Below, in pieces: positions 51,819 to 59,279 of a stretch of DNA of 64,000 nt. A program made the position numbers and the translations under genes. This stretch comes from CAZNSX01 sp964575845 (GTDB taxonomy: Bacteria; UBA8248; CAZNSX01), in assembly GCA_964575845.1 (NCBI GenBank), contig CAZNSX010000003.1:496001-560000 (forward strand), given 5' to 3'. Below the pieces are notes generated by a model. It saw nothing but the letters and a program-made list of their open reading frames with translations. It did no database searches and had not been told where the DNA came from. The first letter of the stretch is position 1, and every line of letters starts with the position of its first letter.

Positions 51819-52805
51819 ATGGACAAGCGCGCTATCGATGTTCACAGCCATGCCCTGACCCCAGAGGCAGTGGAGCTGGTCCAGAAAGAGGCATCCCGCC
51901 GGCCGGTCCCTGGCGACTTCGCCGCTCAAGAATCGAGGGAAATTAACCGAAGACTGAGCAAGGGGTGGAGCGAACTTATGCTTGACCCCCAGAAGGTTCT
52001 CAGGGAAATGGACCGCCGTAGGATAGACATAGCCCTGCACTCTCCCCCGCCCTATGCTTTCTACTATTGGGCTGAAGGTGAATTAGGCACAAGGCTCGCA
52101 CGGATGACCAATGACTACATAGCGAGCATCTGCCGGAGCTTTCCCGATCGCTTCCTCGGCCTTGCGGATGTACCCCTTCAAAACGGGGAGGAAGCCGTCA
52201 AAGAGCTCAGGAGGGCGGTTAAGGAACTCGGCCTCAAGGGGGCGGCTATCGCCTCCAACATCAACGGCCGCCTTCTGGATGACCCCGGGTTCGACCCATT
52301 CTTCCGGGAGGCCGAGGACCTCAAGGCCTTTATTTTCATTCATCCCCACGATGTGGCGGGTGCCGACAGGCTCCAGCCCTTCTATCTTACGAATCTCATA
52401 GGAAACCCCTTGGATACAACTATCGCCGCCGTCCGCCTGATCCTGAGCGGAACCTTTGAGCGCTACCCTGGGCTTAAGATTTGTCTGGCTCACGGGGGGG
52501 GGCATCTCCCCTACATCCGGGGGAGACTGGACCACGGCTGGGAGGCCAGGCCCGATGTCAAGAAAACACCCCATCCCCCCAGCCACTATTTCCGCTACCT
52601 TTACTTTGACACCATAAGCTTTTACAGGCCCACTCTCCGCTTTCTCGCCGAGACGGTGGGCGATGACCACGTGCTCCTGGGGACCGACTTCCCCTTCGAC
52701 ATGGCTGAAGATGACCCGGTGGGCTTTGTAGAGGGGGCGGGCCTGGCCAAGGCGTCCAAGGAGCGGATCTTGGGGGGGACGGCCGCTGAGCTCCTGGGCC
52801 TTTGA
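51819..52805 (+). CDS. ACMSD-like amidohydrolase-family decarboxylase/hydrolase
   Basis: 328 residues of the amidohydrolase_2 family. The metal site is intact: HxH in AIDVHSHAL, a His in FIHPHDVAGADR, His in CLAHGGGHLPYIRGR, and Asp in VLLGTDFPFDMAEDDP. Members include aminocarboxymuconate-semialdehyde decarboxylase and gamma-resorcylate decarboxylase, acting on aromatic breakdown products. With an SDR upstream and a cyclase-family protein downstream, an aromatic or kynurenine-type pathway is suggested; the true substrate is not determinable. Confidence 0.87.
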   Translation: MDKRAIDVHSHALTPEAVELVQKEASRRPVPGDFAAQESREINRRLSKGWSELMLDPQKVLREMDRRRIDIALHSPPPYAFYYWAEGELGTRLARMTNDYIASICRSFPDRFLGLADVPLQNGEEAVKELRRAVKELGLKGAAIASNINGRLLDDPGFDPFFREAEDLKAFIFIHPHDVAGADRLQPFYLTNLIGNPLDTTIAAVRLILSGTFERYPGLKICLAHGGGHLPYIRGRLDHGWEARPDVKKTPHPPSHYFRYLYFDTISFYRPTLRFLAETVGDDHVLLGTDFPFDMAEDDPVGFVEGAGLAKASKERILGGTAAELLGL

Positions 52806-52932
52806 GCAGGGGGCCCGGGCGGGCGAAAGTTTTCCCCAGGGGGGGCCAGCTCAAGGCGCAGACTCTTCACTGTCAAATCTCCAGCAGGTAGGCCAGGGGT
52901 TACACCACAGGCGGGAGAGGACAACTTAGAGG

Positions 52933-53610
52933 TTGAAGCTAATAGACCTCAGCCTTCCCGTAAGGGAGGGCACCCCCAGTTATCCAGGCTTTCCCAAGAC
53001 TCGTTTGCTCGGCCATGAGGCCGTGGGCTTCCCCTATAGCCAGGCCACCCTTCACCTCTCCGACGATACCCTGACGAGGGTGGAATTTCCTCCCCTCTGG
53101 GATGACCCCAAGGGCTCCATCGGGGAGCTCCCTCCCGAGATGTTTTCATGGCAGGCCCTCTGCATGGATCTGCGCGTCAGGGGAGGGGAGCCTTCGGCCA
53201 TCGACCCCAGGGAGCTCGAAGAAGCCCTGTCGAGGGGAGGTCTTTCCCTTCAAGGTGCAGAAGCCGTCCTCGTCTACACGGGCCACAGCGAGCGATTTTT
53301 CTTTAGGGAGGACCCGACCTCCTATCTCTATAGTTTCCCGGGCCTTGGGGCTGAGGGTGCCCTCTGGCTCATCGAGGCGGGCGTGAGTGCCATCGGCATA
53401 GATGGGCCTTCGGTGGACTCTTCTGGGGCGGTGGGGCGGGGAAAGTTCCCAGCCCATGGGTTGATGAAAGAGAGGGGGGTCGTGGGCATCGAGAACCTGG
53501 TCGGCCTGGGCCCTCTGGCTGGGAGGCGCTTCACCCTTATGGCCTTCCCCCTGAAACTGATAGGCGTGGGGAGTTCCCCCGCAAGGGCTCTGGCCCTGGT
53601 GGAGGGGTGA
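52933..53610 (+). CDS. Cyclase-family (kynurenine formamidase-like) protein lacking the metal motif
   Basis: 225 residues. The fold is recognisable from LIDLSLPVREGTPSYPG, PGLGAEGALWLIEAGVSAIGIDGPSVDSS, FPAHGLMKERGVVGIENL and GRRFTLMAFPLKL. The family's zinc motif H-T-G-T-H-x-D-x-P-x-H is replaced: residues 45-55 read D-T-L-T-R-V-E-F-P-P-L, so both His of HTGTH, the Asp and the last His are gone. The protein is therefore unlikely to be a metal-dependent amidase. It may be a regulatory or binding protein, or use other chemistry. A TTG start is inferred. Confidence 0.82.
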   Translation: MKLIDLSLPVREGTPSYPGFPKTRLLGHEAVGFPYSQATLHLSDDTLTRVEFPPLWDDPKGSIGELPPEMFSWQALCMDLRVRGGEPSAIDPRELEEALSRGGLSLQGAEAVLVYTGHSERFFFREDPTSYLYSFPGLGAEGALWLIEAGVSAIGIDGPSVDSSGAVGRGKFPAHGLMKERGVVGIENLVGLGPLAGRRFTLMAFPLKLIGVGSSPARALALVEG

Positions 53611-54127
53611 GATGGGCTCTTCGTTTCGAATTTCAGTGGCAGTAGGAACTATCAAATGTCCTCCTGGTTTCGTTGGCTTAAGGGGCGAATCCCTCTTCAA
53701 AACCCGCAGTCATTCCCCTCCCTTTGCAATGTGATTCTGTGAACCAAATCCGCCCCATAGGGCTTGAAGAGAAAGGAGATTTGGCGTTTCCGCTTCTCCC
53801 GGAGGGGAGTTCCCCTATGGGTGAAGAGGGGAAAACGTCTCTCTGCGAGCCGATTTCTGCCCTCGACTCTGGCTAGAATTCCATTTTCCAAGAATGACTT
53901 CCGAGGCGGGACTGCTCCCCTATCGGAGCTGGATGGCTTGCATATTGCAGCATAAATGGTGAAGTTGCGGCTGAAAAAAATTTTGACGGCCGGACGAGCA
54001 TACCGGGGGTGCCAGAATGAGGATTGCAGGATATTGTGAGGATGGCATGGGGATTGCAGATAGTTGTATTAATTGCCCTTAACTGACAAATGTGGAGGGG
54101 CCACCAATTTTAGGGAGAGTCAGAGGA
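53611..54127 (+). other. Gene-poor spacer upstream of the pentapeptide gene
   Basis: No convincing gene. It contains repeat copy A (53726-53796), a T/A-rich patch around 53970-53985, and the 9-mer GGATTGCAG twice (54021 and 54051) with a 30-base period. AGAGGA precedes the ATG at 54128. Base composition is lower in G+C than in the flanking operons. Confidence 0.45.
53726..53796 (+). repeat. 71-bp repeat, copy A
   Basis: Matches 56731-56801 at about 82% (58 of 71 by eye). The best-conserved core, from 53744, runs from CCAAATCCGC through AAAGGAGATTTGG to the end. It contains an inverted repeat CCAAATC (53744-53750) / GATTTGG (53778-53784). The two copies are direct repeats flanking the pentapeptide gene. 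Confidence 0.8.
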
Positions 54128-56509
54128 ATGGCCATAAAACAAATCATGACGGGCGAGGAGATCGACGCCCTTTGCAACCATAAGATTGACGAGGAAAAGC
54201 TGAGGGAGATTCTCGCCGGACATCGAGAATGGTTGGATTCAAAAGGAAAGACAGGGCAACAGGCCGACCTCCAGGAGGCGAACCTTGAGGAGGCCAACCT
54301 CCACGAGGTCAGACTCCGCTTGGCTAAACTTCAAGGAGCCGACCTCCAGAGGGCCAACCTCCAGGGGGCGGACCTCCAGGGGGCAAACCTCGAGGAGGCC
54401 AACCTCCAGGAGGCCAATCTCCAGGGGATCAACCTTCAAGGAGCCGACCTCCGAGATGCCAACCTCCAGGGGGCTAACCTCCATAGGGCCGACCTCCAGA
54501 GGGCCAATCTCCAGGGGGCCAACCTGCGGCTGGCCAAACTTCAAGGGGCCAAAATCCAGGTGGCCGATTTCCGGGGAGCGAACCTCCATAGCACCGACCT
54601 CCGGGAGGCGGACCTCCAGGGGGCCAACCTGCGGGAGGCCAACCTCCAGGAGGCCAACCTCCAAGACGCGAAACTCCAGGAGGCAAAGATCCAGGCGGCC
54701 AACCTCCAGAGGGCTGACCTCCGGGGGGCCAGTCTTTGGAGGGCCGACCTTCGCGAGGCCAACTTTCAGAGAGCTATCCTTGTGGGGGCAAGACTGCAGA
54801 ATGCCAAGTTCCAGCGTACCAACCTCATGGCGGCCGACCTCAGGGGAGCCAATTTGAGAGGGGCCTCCTTCAATGAGGTCCAATTACTGAGAGCAAATCT
54901 GCACGAGGCCGACTTACAGGACATCGAGCTTGGGAACGCAAAGGGCCTTATTGGCGGACAACTGTCAGGCGCCAATGTATCCGGGGTCAAATTGCCGTCA
55001 GATGTCCGCAAGTTTGAGGGGCTAACGACCGTCAAGCAGGCGTCCAAGAGTGCCAGGAAGCTCCTCATTGTAATCCTATTGGCCTGCGCCTACTTTGGAC
55101 TGACCCTATTCAGTGCCGAGGACGCAGCGCTGCTAACCAACTCCACCACATCCCCACTGCCGCTCATCCAAACGTCCATTCCCACAGCGGGCTTCTTTGT
55201 GGTGGCTCCCATTCTCCTTGTCGCAATTTATTTCTATTTCCACCTCCACCTCTATATGCTGTGGGATGCTCTGGGCAGTCTGCCAGCCATATTTCCGGAC
55301 GGGAGGACGCTGGAAAAGAGGGCCTATCCTTGGCTTCTGACCGGCCTCGTACGCCATCATTTCAAGCTCTTGAAGAAGGACCGCCTACCGGTGTCTTTTC
55401 TGCAGTGGGGGATTTCTGTTCTTCTCGCCTGGTGGATCGTACCCATAACCATCGGGCTCTTTTGGCTTAGGTATTTGCCCAGGCACGATTGGGTCGGGAC
55501 CGGATTTCATATGGCCTTCCTGGTCATCACTATCTTTTGTGCGGTCTGGTTCCAACGACTTGCAGTGAGAACACTTCGTGGCGAGGAAAGGGCATCCGTT
55601 CGCTTGAACGGTAAATGGTGGCAGATGAAACTTTACAAAGGAACTGTGAAGAGAAACTACAAGCTCCTTACGAGCATGGCGGTCGTGTTCGCCCTTGTCT
55701 TCTTTGTTTCCAACGGAGCGATCAATGGAAAGCCGGGGGGGTGGATTCCGCATGTTTTGCCTCACATCGGCGCCGGGGCGTTTACTGACCTTGACGAGGC
55801 GGATGTTTCGTCCAAGCCCCCGGGCTGGACGGGCCTGAAGGAAAAGGAAAAAGAAGAAATCGCATTGGTCAGGGGCGCTCACCTACAGCATCGCAACTTC
55901 AGGTACGCCAATGCTCGCCAAGCCTTCTTGGTCAATGCCGACCTGCGTTTTGCCGACCTCCAGGGCGCCAAACTTATGAGAGCCAACCTCCAGGGGGCTG
56001 ACCTAGCAGGGGCGAACCTTCAAGAGGCAGACCTCGCAGGAGCGAACCTCCAAGGGGCGGAGCTCTACAGTGCAAACCTCGCTGGTGCCCAACTGAAGGA
56101 CGCCGACCTCCGAGGGGTCTTCCTCTCAAGTGCGAACCTCCAAGGCGCGGAGCTCTACAGTGCGAATCTCCATGGCGCCCAGCTCATGGATGCCGACCTC
56201 CGAGGGGCCTTCCTCTCAAGTGCGAACCTCCGAGGCGTGAGCCTATCCAACGCTGACCTCCAGGGGGTCACGCTCTGGAGGGCCGATCTCCAAGAAGCCG
56301 ATCTGGCGGGCGCTGAGCTATTGGGTGCCGATTTCCGTCGAGCCAATTTCGAAGCTGCCGACGTCAAAGAGGCGATGAATTGGAGGCTCGCCTTTTACAG
56401 CCAGGACATGCTGAAGAAGCTCGGGCTGCCGCCCGACCACAATGAGAAGCTAGAGAAGAACCTGGCTCAGTTGAAAGCCGAAAAAGAAAAGGCAAAGCGG
56501 GAACAGTAA
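54128..56509 (+). CDS. Membrane protein with two long pentapeptide-repeat blocks
   Basis: About 793 residues. A short N-terminal segment (GEEIDALCNHKIDEEKLREIL) precedes block 1 (about 46-270), roughly 45 tandem A(D/N)LxX pentapeptides that should fold into a right-handed quadrilateral beta-helix. The middle (about 310-535) has about five hydrophobic segments, for example LLIVILLACAYFGLTLF, FVVAPILLVAIYFYFHLHLY and AWWIVPITIGLFW. Block 2 (about 584-750) has roughly 33 more pentapeptides, including a recent 90-bp duplication. The C-terminus is charged and Lys/Glu-rich. Stand-alone pentapeptide proteins mimic DNA (Qnr, MfpA), but most membrane ones have no known role. ATG at 54128 follows AGAGGA; an in-frame upstream codon at 54092 is less likely. 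Function unknown. Confidence 0.9.
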   Translation: MAIKQIMTGEEIDALCNHKIDEEKLREILAGHREWLDSKGKTGQQADLQEANLEEANLHEVRLRLAKLQGADLQRANLQGADLQGANLEEANLQEANLQGINLQGADLRDANLQGANLHRADLQRANLQGANLRLAKLQGAKIQVADFRGANLHSTDLREADLQGANLREANLQEANLQDAKLQEAKIQAANLQRADLRGASLWRADLREANFQRAILVGARLQNAKFQRTNLMAADLRGANLRGASFNEVQLLRANLHEADLQDIELGNAKGLIGGQLSGANVSGVKLPSDVRKFEGLTTVKQASKSARKLLIVILLACAYFGLTLFSAEDAALLTNSTTSPLPLIQTSIPTAGFFVVAPILLVAIYFYFHLHLYMLWDALGSLPAIFPDGRTLEKRAYPWLLTGLVRHHFKLLKKDRLPVSFLQWGISVLLAWWIVPITIGLFWLRYLPRHDWVGTGFHMAFLVITIFCAVWFQRLAVRTLRGEERASVRLNGKWWQMKLYKGTVKRNYKLLTSMAVVFALVFFVSNGAINGKPGGWIPHVLPHIGAGAFTDLDEADVSSKPPGWTGLKEKEKEEIALVRGAHLQHRNFRYANARQAFLVNADLRFADLQGAKLMRANLQGADLAGANLQEADLAGANLQGAELYSANLAGAQLKDADLRGVFLSSANLQGAELYSANLHGAQLMDADLRGAFLSSANLRGVSLSNADLQGVTLWRADLQEADLAGAELLGADFRRANFEAADVKEAMNWRLAFYSQDMLKKLGLPPDHNEKLEKNLAQLKAEKEKAKREQ
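56042..56221 (+). repeat. 90-bp tandem duplication inside pentapeptide block 2
   Basis: Bases 56042-56131 and 56132-56221 encode two nearly identical 30-residue units (six pentapeptides each: ANLQGAELYSANL ... DADLRG ... FLSS). They differ at only a few residues, indicating a recent in-frame duplication. Confidence 0.85.
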
Positions 56510-56970
56510 AGTCCGAATGAAAGCTGCAGATTGCGGGGGCGGGATTTAACCGCCCGGAGATGCTCTCGCCGAGCCACCTGTAGACCCCCCCTATTAATAT
56601 CAAGGGAACTCCCAGATCACCCCCGAGCTTCCGTTGAAGGCCGGCCCTGCTCTCAGATGAGGAATATCCGGCCGGTTTTGAAATAAAGACAAAACCGCGG
56701 GCCTGAGGGGTTCATTCCGATTTCCCACTCGCACTGAGATTCTCTCGACCAAATCCGCACCATAGAGCATGAGAGGAAAGGAGATTTGGCATTTCGGCTT
56801 CATCAGGGAAGAGATGAACTGATGGGACTCGTATGCATGGCGTCGTTATGATAAGATTTCGCTTCAGGTGGCTGGAATTTCTCATCGCAGGAATGGACCC
56901 TCTCTGGTTAGAAGGTCTTTCTCATGATAAATACTCCCCCCTCTTGAGGTCGTGAGAAAGGAGGATTTAC
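56510..56970 (+). other. Gene-poor spacer downstream of the pentapeptide gene
   Basis: No convincing gene. It holds repeat copy B (56731-56801) and an AT-richer stretch (56855-56945) leading to the UxaA-type genes. AAAGGAGG before 56971 is the ribosome-binding site of the next gene. No clear terminator was recognised after the pentapeptide stop. Confidence 0.4.
56731..56801 (+). repeat. 71-bp repeat, copy B
   Basis: Direct repeat of 53726-53796, offset by 3,005 bases. It retains CCAAATCCGC, CCATAG and AAAGGAGATTTGG exactly and keeps the CCAAATC/GATTTGG inverted pair (56749-56755 and 56783-56789). Confidence 0.8.
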
Positions 56971-57273
56971 ATGGAAATGGAAGGTCTCATCGTGGACCCC
57001 AGGGACAACGTGGGTACCGTCATAAGGGAGGTCAAGGCGGGCGAGAGGATAACCCTCTCCCGAGGCCGGGAAAGGATAGCCCTGACCCCCTCTGAGGACA
57101 TCCCCATCGGCCATAAGGTGGCAACCTCTCCCATAGCGCCGGGGGAGCCTGTGATCAAATACGGCCTCCCCATCGGCAGCGCCACTGCCGCCATAGGGCT
57201 CGGGGAGCTGGTCCACGTGCATAACGTTGAGAGCAAGCGGGGCCGAGGCGACCTCGGCCCCGGTCCAAGGTAA
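56971..57273 (+). CDS. UxaA-family hydrolyase small (SAF-domain) subunit
   Basis: 100 residues resembling the N-terminal SAF domain of altronate dehydratase (UxaA) and the small subunit of sulfolactate sulfo-lyase (SuyA). DNVGTVIREVKAGERITL and IPIGHKVATSPIAPGEPVIKYGLPIGSATAAI are characteristic, with VHVHNVESKRGRGDL at the end. The large subunit follows 12 bases later. The pair should eliminate water (or sulfite) from a sugar acid or similar hydroxy acid; the substrate is not known. Confidence 0.88.
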   Translation: MEMEGLIVDPRDNVGTVIREVKAGERITLSRGRERIALTPSEDIPIGHKVATSPIAPGEPVIKYGLPIGSATAAIGLGELVHVHNVESKRGRGDLGPGPR

Positions 57274-57285
57274 GGAGAAGAGACC

Positions 57286-58455
57286 ATGCAGACGACCTTC
57301 TTGGGCTACCCGCGGGCCGATGGCTCCGTGGGCATCAGGAATGACCTCCTCGTCCTTTCGGCCACCATCTACGCAAACTCCGTCTGCGAGCGCCTGGCCG
57401 CATGCCTTTCTCACGCAATAGCAATAGTCCACCCCCTGGGCCGATGCCAGGTGAAACCCGACCTCAGGCAGACCTTCCGCACCCTTGTGGGAACGGGCAG
57501 AAATCCCAATGCGGGCGGGGTTCTGGTGGTAGATCACTTCAGGGAGGAGGGCTGCACGGCGGAGGAAGTTGCCCACGAGGTCGCCTCAGCGGGAAAACCC
57601 GTGGAGGTGCTCAATATACGAGAGGCGGGCGGTGCCATCAGGGCGACATCCGAGGGGATGCGCCTCGGGATGGAAATCTTAAGGGATATTTCGGGTCAGA
57701 GGCGGGAAGAGGTGAGTGTCTCAGAGTTGCTCCTCGGGCTGAACTGCGGCACCTCTGATACCACCTCAGGGCTCTCCTCCAATCTGGCCACGGGATACTG
57801 CTCGGACCTGATCATAGATGCGGGCGGCAGGTCTATCCTGGCCGAAGTGACGGAGATGATGGGAGGGGAGCACCTCCTGGCCGAGAGGGCCGTGAACCGT
57901 GAGGTGGCGGAGAAGCTTCTGGCCGCCGTGCGTCGCATGGAGGAACGGGCCCTGGCCTCCGGGGAGGACATCAGGGGTACTCAGCCCACAGGAGATAATA
58001 TAGCGGGTGGTCTCACCACCATCGAGGAGAAGTCCCTTGGGGCCATAAAGAAGAGCGGCACAAAGCCCATCAGGGATGTGCTGGAATACGCGGCTTCGCC
58101 TCCTAAGGAAAGCGGCCTCTATGTCATGGACACCCCCGGCCATGGGGCAGAATCCATAACGGGGATTGCGGCTGGCGGGGCCCAGATCCTCATCTTCTCA
58201 ACAGGAGGGGGCCACACCATCAACCATCCCGTCATGGTCACCCTTCGAGTAACGGGCAACAAGGTCTCCTTCGAGAAGATGCGGGACACGATGGAGCTCG
58301 ACGTAAGCGATATCTTCACGGGAACCACCGTGGAGGAGGCGGGAGAGCGCATATACCGGGAGGTCCTGGAGACGGCCTCGGGGAAACTCACAAAATGCGA
58401 GATCTTGAAAGAGATGGCGGGGTTCGCCATCCACCGGGTAGGGCCGAGCATCTAG
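57286..58455 (+). CDS. UxaA-family hydrolyase large subunit (altronate/sulfolactate lyase-like)
   Basis: 389 residues. The N-terminus GYPRADGSVGIRNDLLVL, then HPLGRCQVKPDLRQTFRTLVGTGRNPN, LNCGTSDTTSGLSSNLATGYC, EVTEMMGGEHLLAERA, DNIAGGLTTIEEKSLGAIKKSG and STGGGHTINHPVMVTLRVTGN match the UxaA/GarD/SuyB C-terminal family. Conserved Cys and His residues suggest an iron site. It works with the SAF-domain protein upstream. The sequence does not fix the substrate; nearby sugar ABC genes are consistent with a sugar-acid pathway. Confidence 0.9.
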   Translation: MQTTFLGYPRADGSVGIRNDLLVLSATIYANSVCERLAACLSHAIAIVHPLGRCQVKPDLRQTFRTLVGTGRNPNAGGVLVVDHFREEGCTAEEVAHEVASAGKPVEVLNIREAGGAIRATSEGMRLGMEILRDISGQRREEVSVSELLLGLNCGTSDTTSGLSSNLATGYCSDLIIDAGGRSILAEVTEMMGGEHLLAERAVNREVAEKLLAAVRRMEERALASGEDIRGTQPTGDNIAGGLTTIEEKSLGAIKKSGTKPIRDVLEYAASPPKESGLYVMDTPGHGAESITGIAAGGAQILIFSTGGGHTINHPVMVTLRVTGNKVSFEKMRDTMELDVSDIFTGTTVEEAGERIYREVLETASGKLTKCEILKEMAGFAIHRVGPSI

Positions 58456-58484
58456 CCGGCGGGCTTCCCTCTTACAAGGAGGCC

Positions 58485-59051
58485 TTGCAAGAGCTTCGCC
58501 GGGCTGAGAGGGTCCCCGGCTCCTGGCTTGAGCTCTGTGAGGGGCGGGGGGTCTTTCAGGTGCTATCGCGGGAGTGGGTTGAAGCTCTGGCGGGGGAGAT
58601 GAGGCGCCTCGGGGCGAGGCCCGTGCTTGAGGTATGTGCGGGAGATGGCGGGCTGAGCCGGGCACTTCGGGAGATGGGGGTGAGCATCGTGGCTACCGAT
58701 GCCTCACCACCACCGGGTTCCTGGGCCGAGCCCGTGGACGCCCGGAAGGCACTTGAGAGCTATTGCCCCCAAGGCGTTTTGGTCTCATGGCCGCCCTGCG
58801 ACTGGGGACTCGACCGGCTCCTCTTCAGCTTCCCTTCCCTTCGGTGGGTGATCTACATAGCGCCTCGGCTCAACGGCGTCCTCGGAAGCGAGACCCTGGG
58901 GGACCTTGCTCGATGGAAGGTAACAGTCCTGGAGGCCGTCGACCGCTATGGCCTCTGCCGTCATGATTATTTAAGCGACTTCACCGAGGGAGCCCTCATA
59001 TCTCACAGCAGAGCCCTTCTTTTTGAGCGAGAGCTTCCCGAAGGGCACTGA
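58485..59051 (+). CDS. Putative SAM-dependent methyltransferase-like protein
   Basis: 188 residues from TTG 58485. A class I methyltransferase motif I is visible as PVLEVCAGDGGLSRALRE, followed by an acidic strand end IVATDASP. A PPCDWG motif (VSWPPCDWGLDRLL) sits where catalytic or substrate loops occur. No specific family was recognised, and the domain is short. The frame is open back to 58395, but the extra residues overlap the UxaA-type gene and look random. AAGGAGG (58476-58482) lies only two bases before the TTG, so the start is uncertain. Confidence 0.65.
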   Translation: MQELRRAERVPGSWLELCEGRGVFQVLSREWVEALAGEMRRLGARPVLEVCAGDGGLSRALREMGVSIVATDASPPPGSWAEPVDARKALESYCPQGVLVSWPPCDWGLDRLLFSFPSLRWVIYIAPRLNGVLGSETLGDLARWKVTVLEAVDRYGLCRHDYLSDFTEGALISHSRALLFERELPEGH

Positions 59052-59279
59052 CTTAAGCCTCTTTGAGAGCGAGCCCCGAACAAAGACCCTTCCTCACTAT
59101 TCCCGAGTGCGCTCTTCAGCCTGAGCTGCGGGCGAGCCGCCCGTGGAGAATCGCGGGGAGGTGGAAGTCCTCGGGATGGAGTGCAGTGCACTCGTCCTTC
59201 TCTCGTTCCTCCCTCCAGAGAAGAGACTTGTCCGCTATCCGGCAGCGCCCAAGACTTCCCCCTTACACGGGGGCCTTCC

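Noticed and set aside
53697..53891. Short minus-strand frame sharing a YGADLV-type peptide with one at 56600-56803
   Set aside because: The similarity comes from the 71-bp DNA repeat. Outside it the peptides differ entirely and neither has a convincing start site, so I treat it as a DNA repeat, not a gene family.
54021..54060. GGATTGCAG repeated with a 30-base period upstream of the pentapeptide gene
   Set aside because: Only two copies of a 9-mer; could be an operator but there is too little to claim.
54239..54883. Open minus-strand frame of about 214 codons, rich in Gly, Glu, Val and Leu, inside the pentapeptide gene
   Set aside because: It is the mirror of the repetitive plus-strand codons; the periodic (EVGxL)n pattern is exactly what antisense of A(D/N)LxX repeats gives, with no ribosome-binding site.
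54250..54900. Dense short-period repeat array resembling a CRISPR or minisatellite
   Set aside because: The 15-base period is the pentapeptide coding repeat in frame; there are no spacers and it is part of one long protein.
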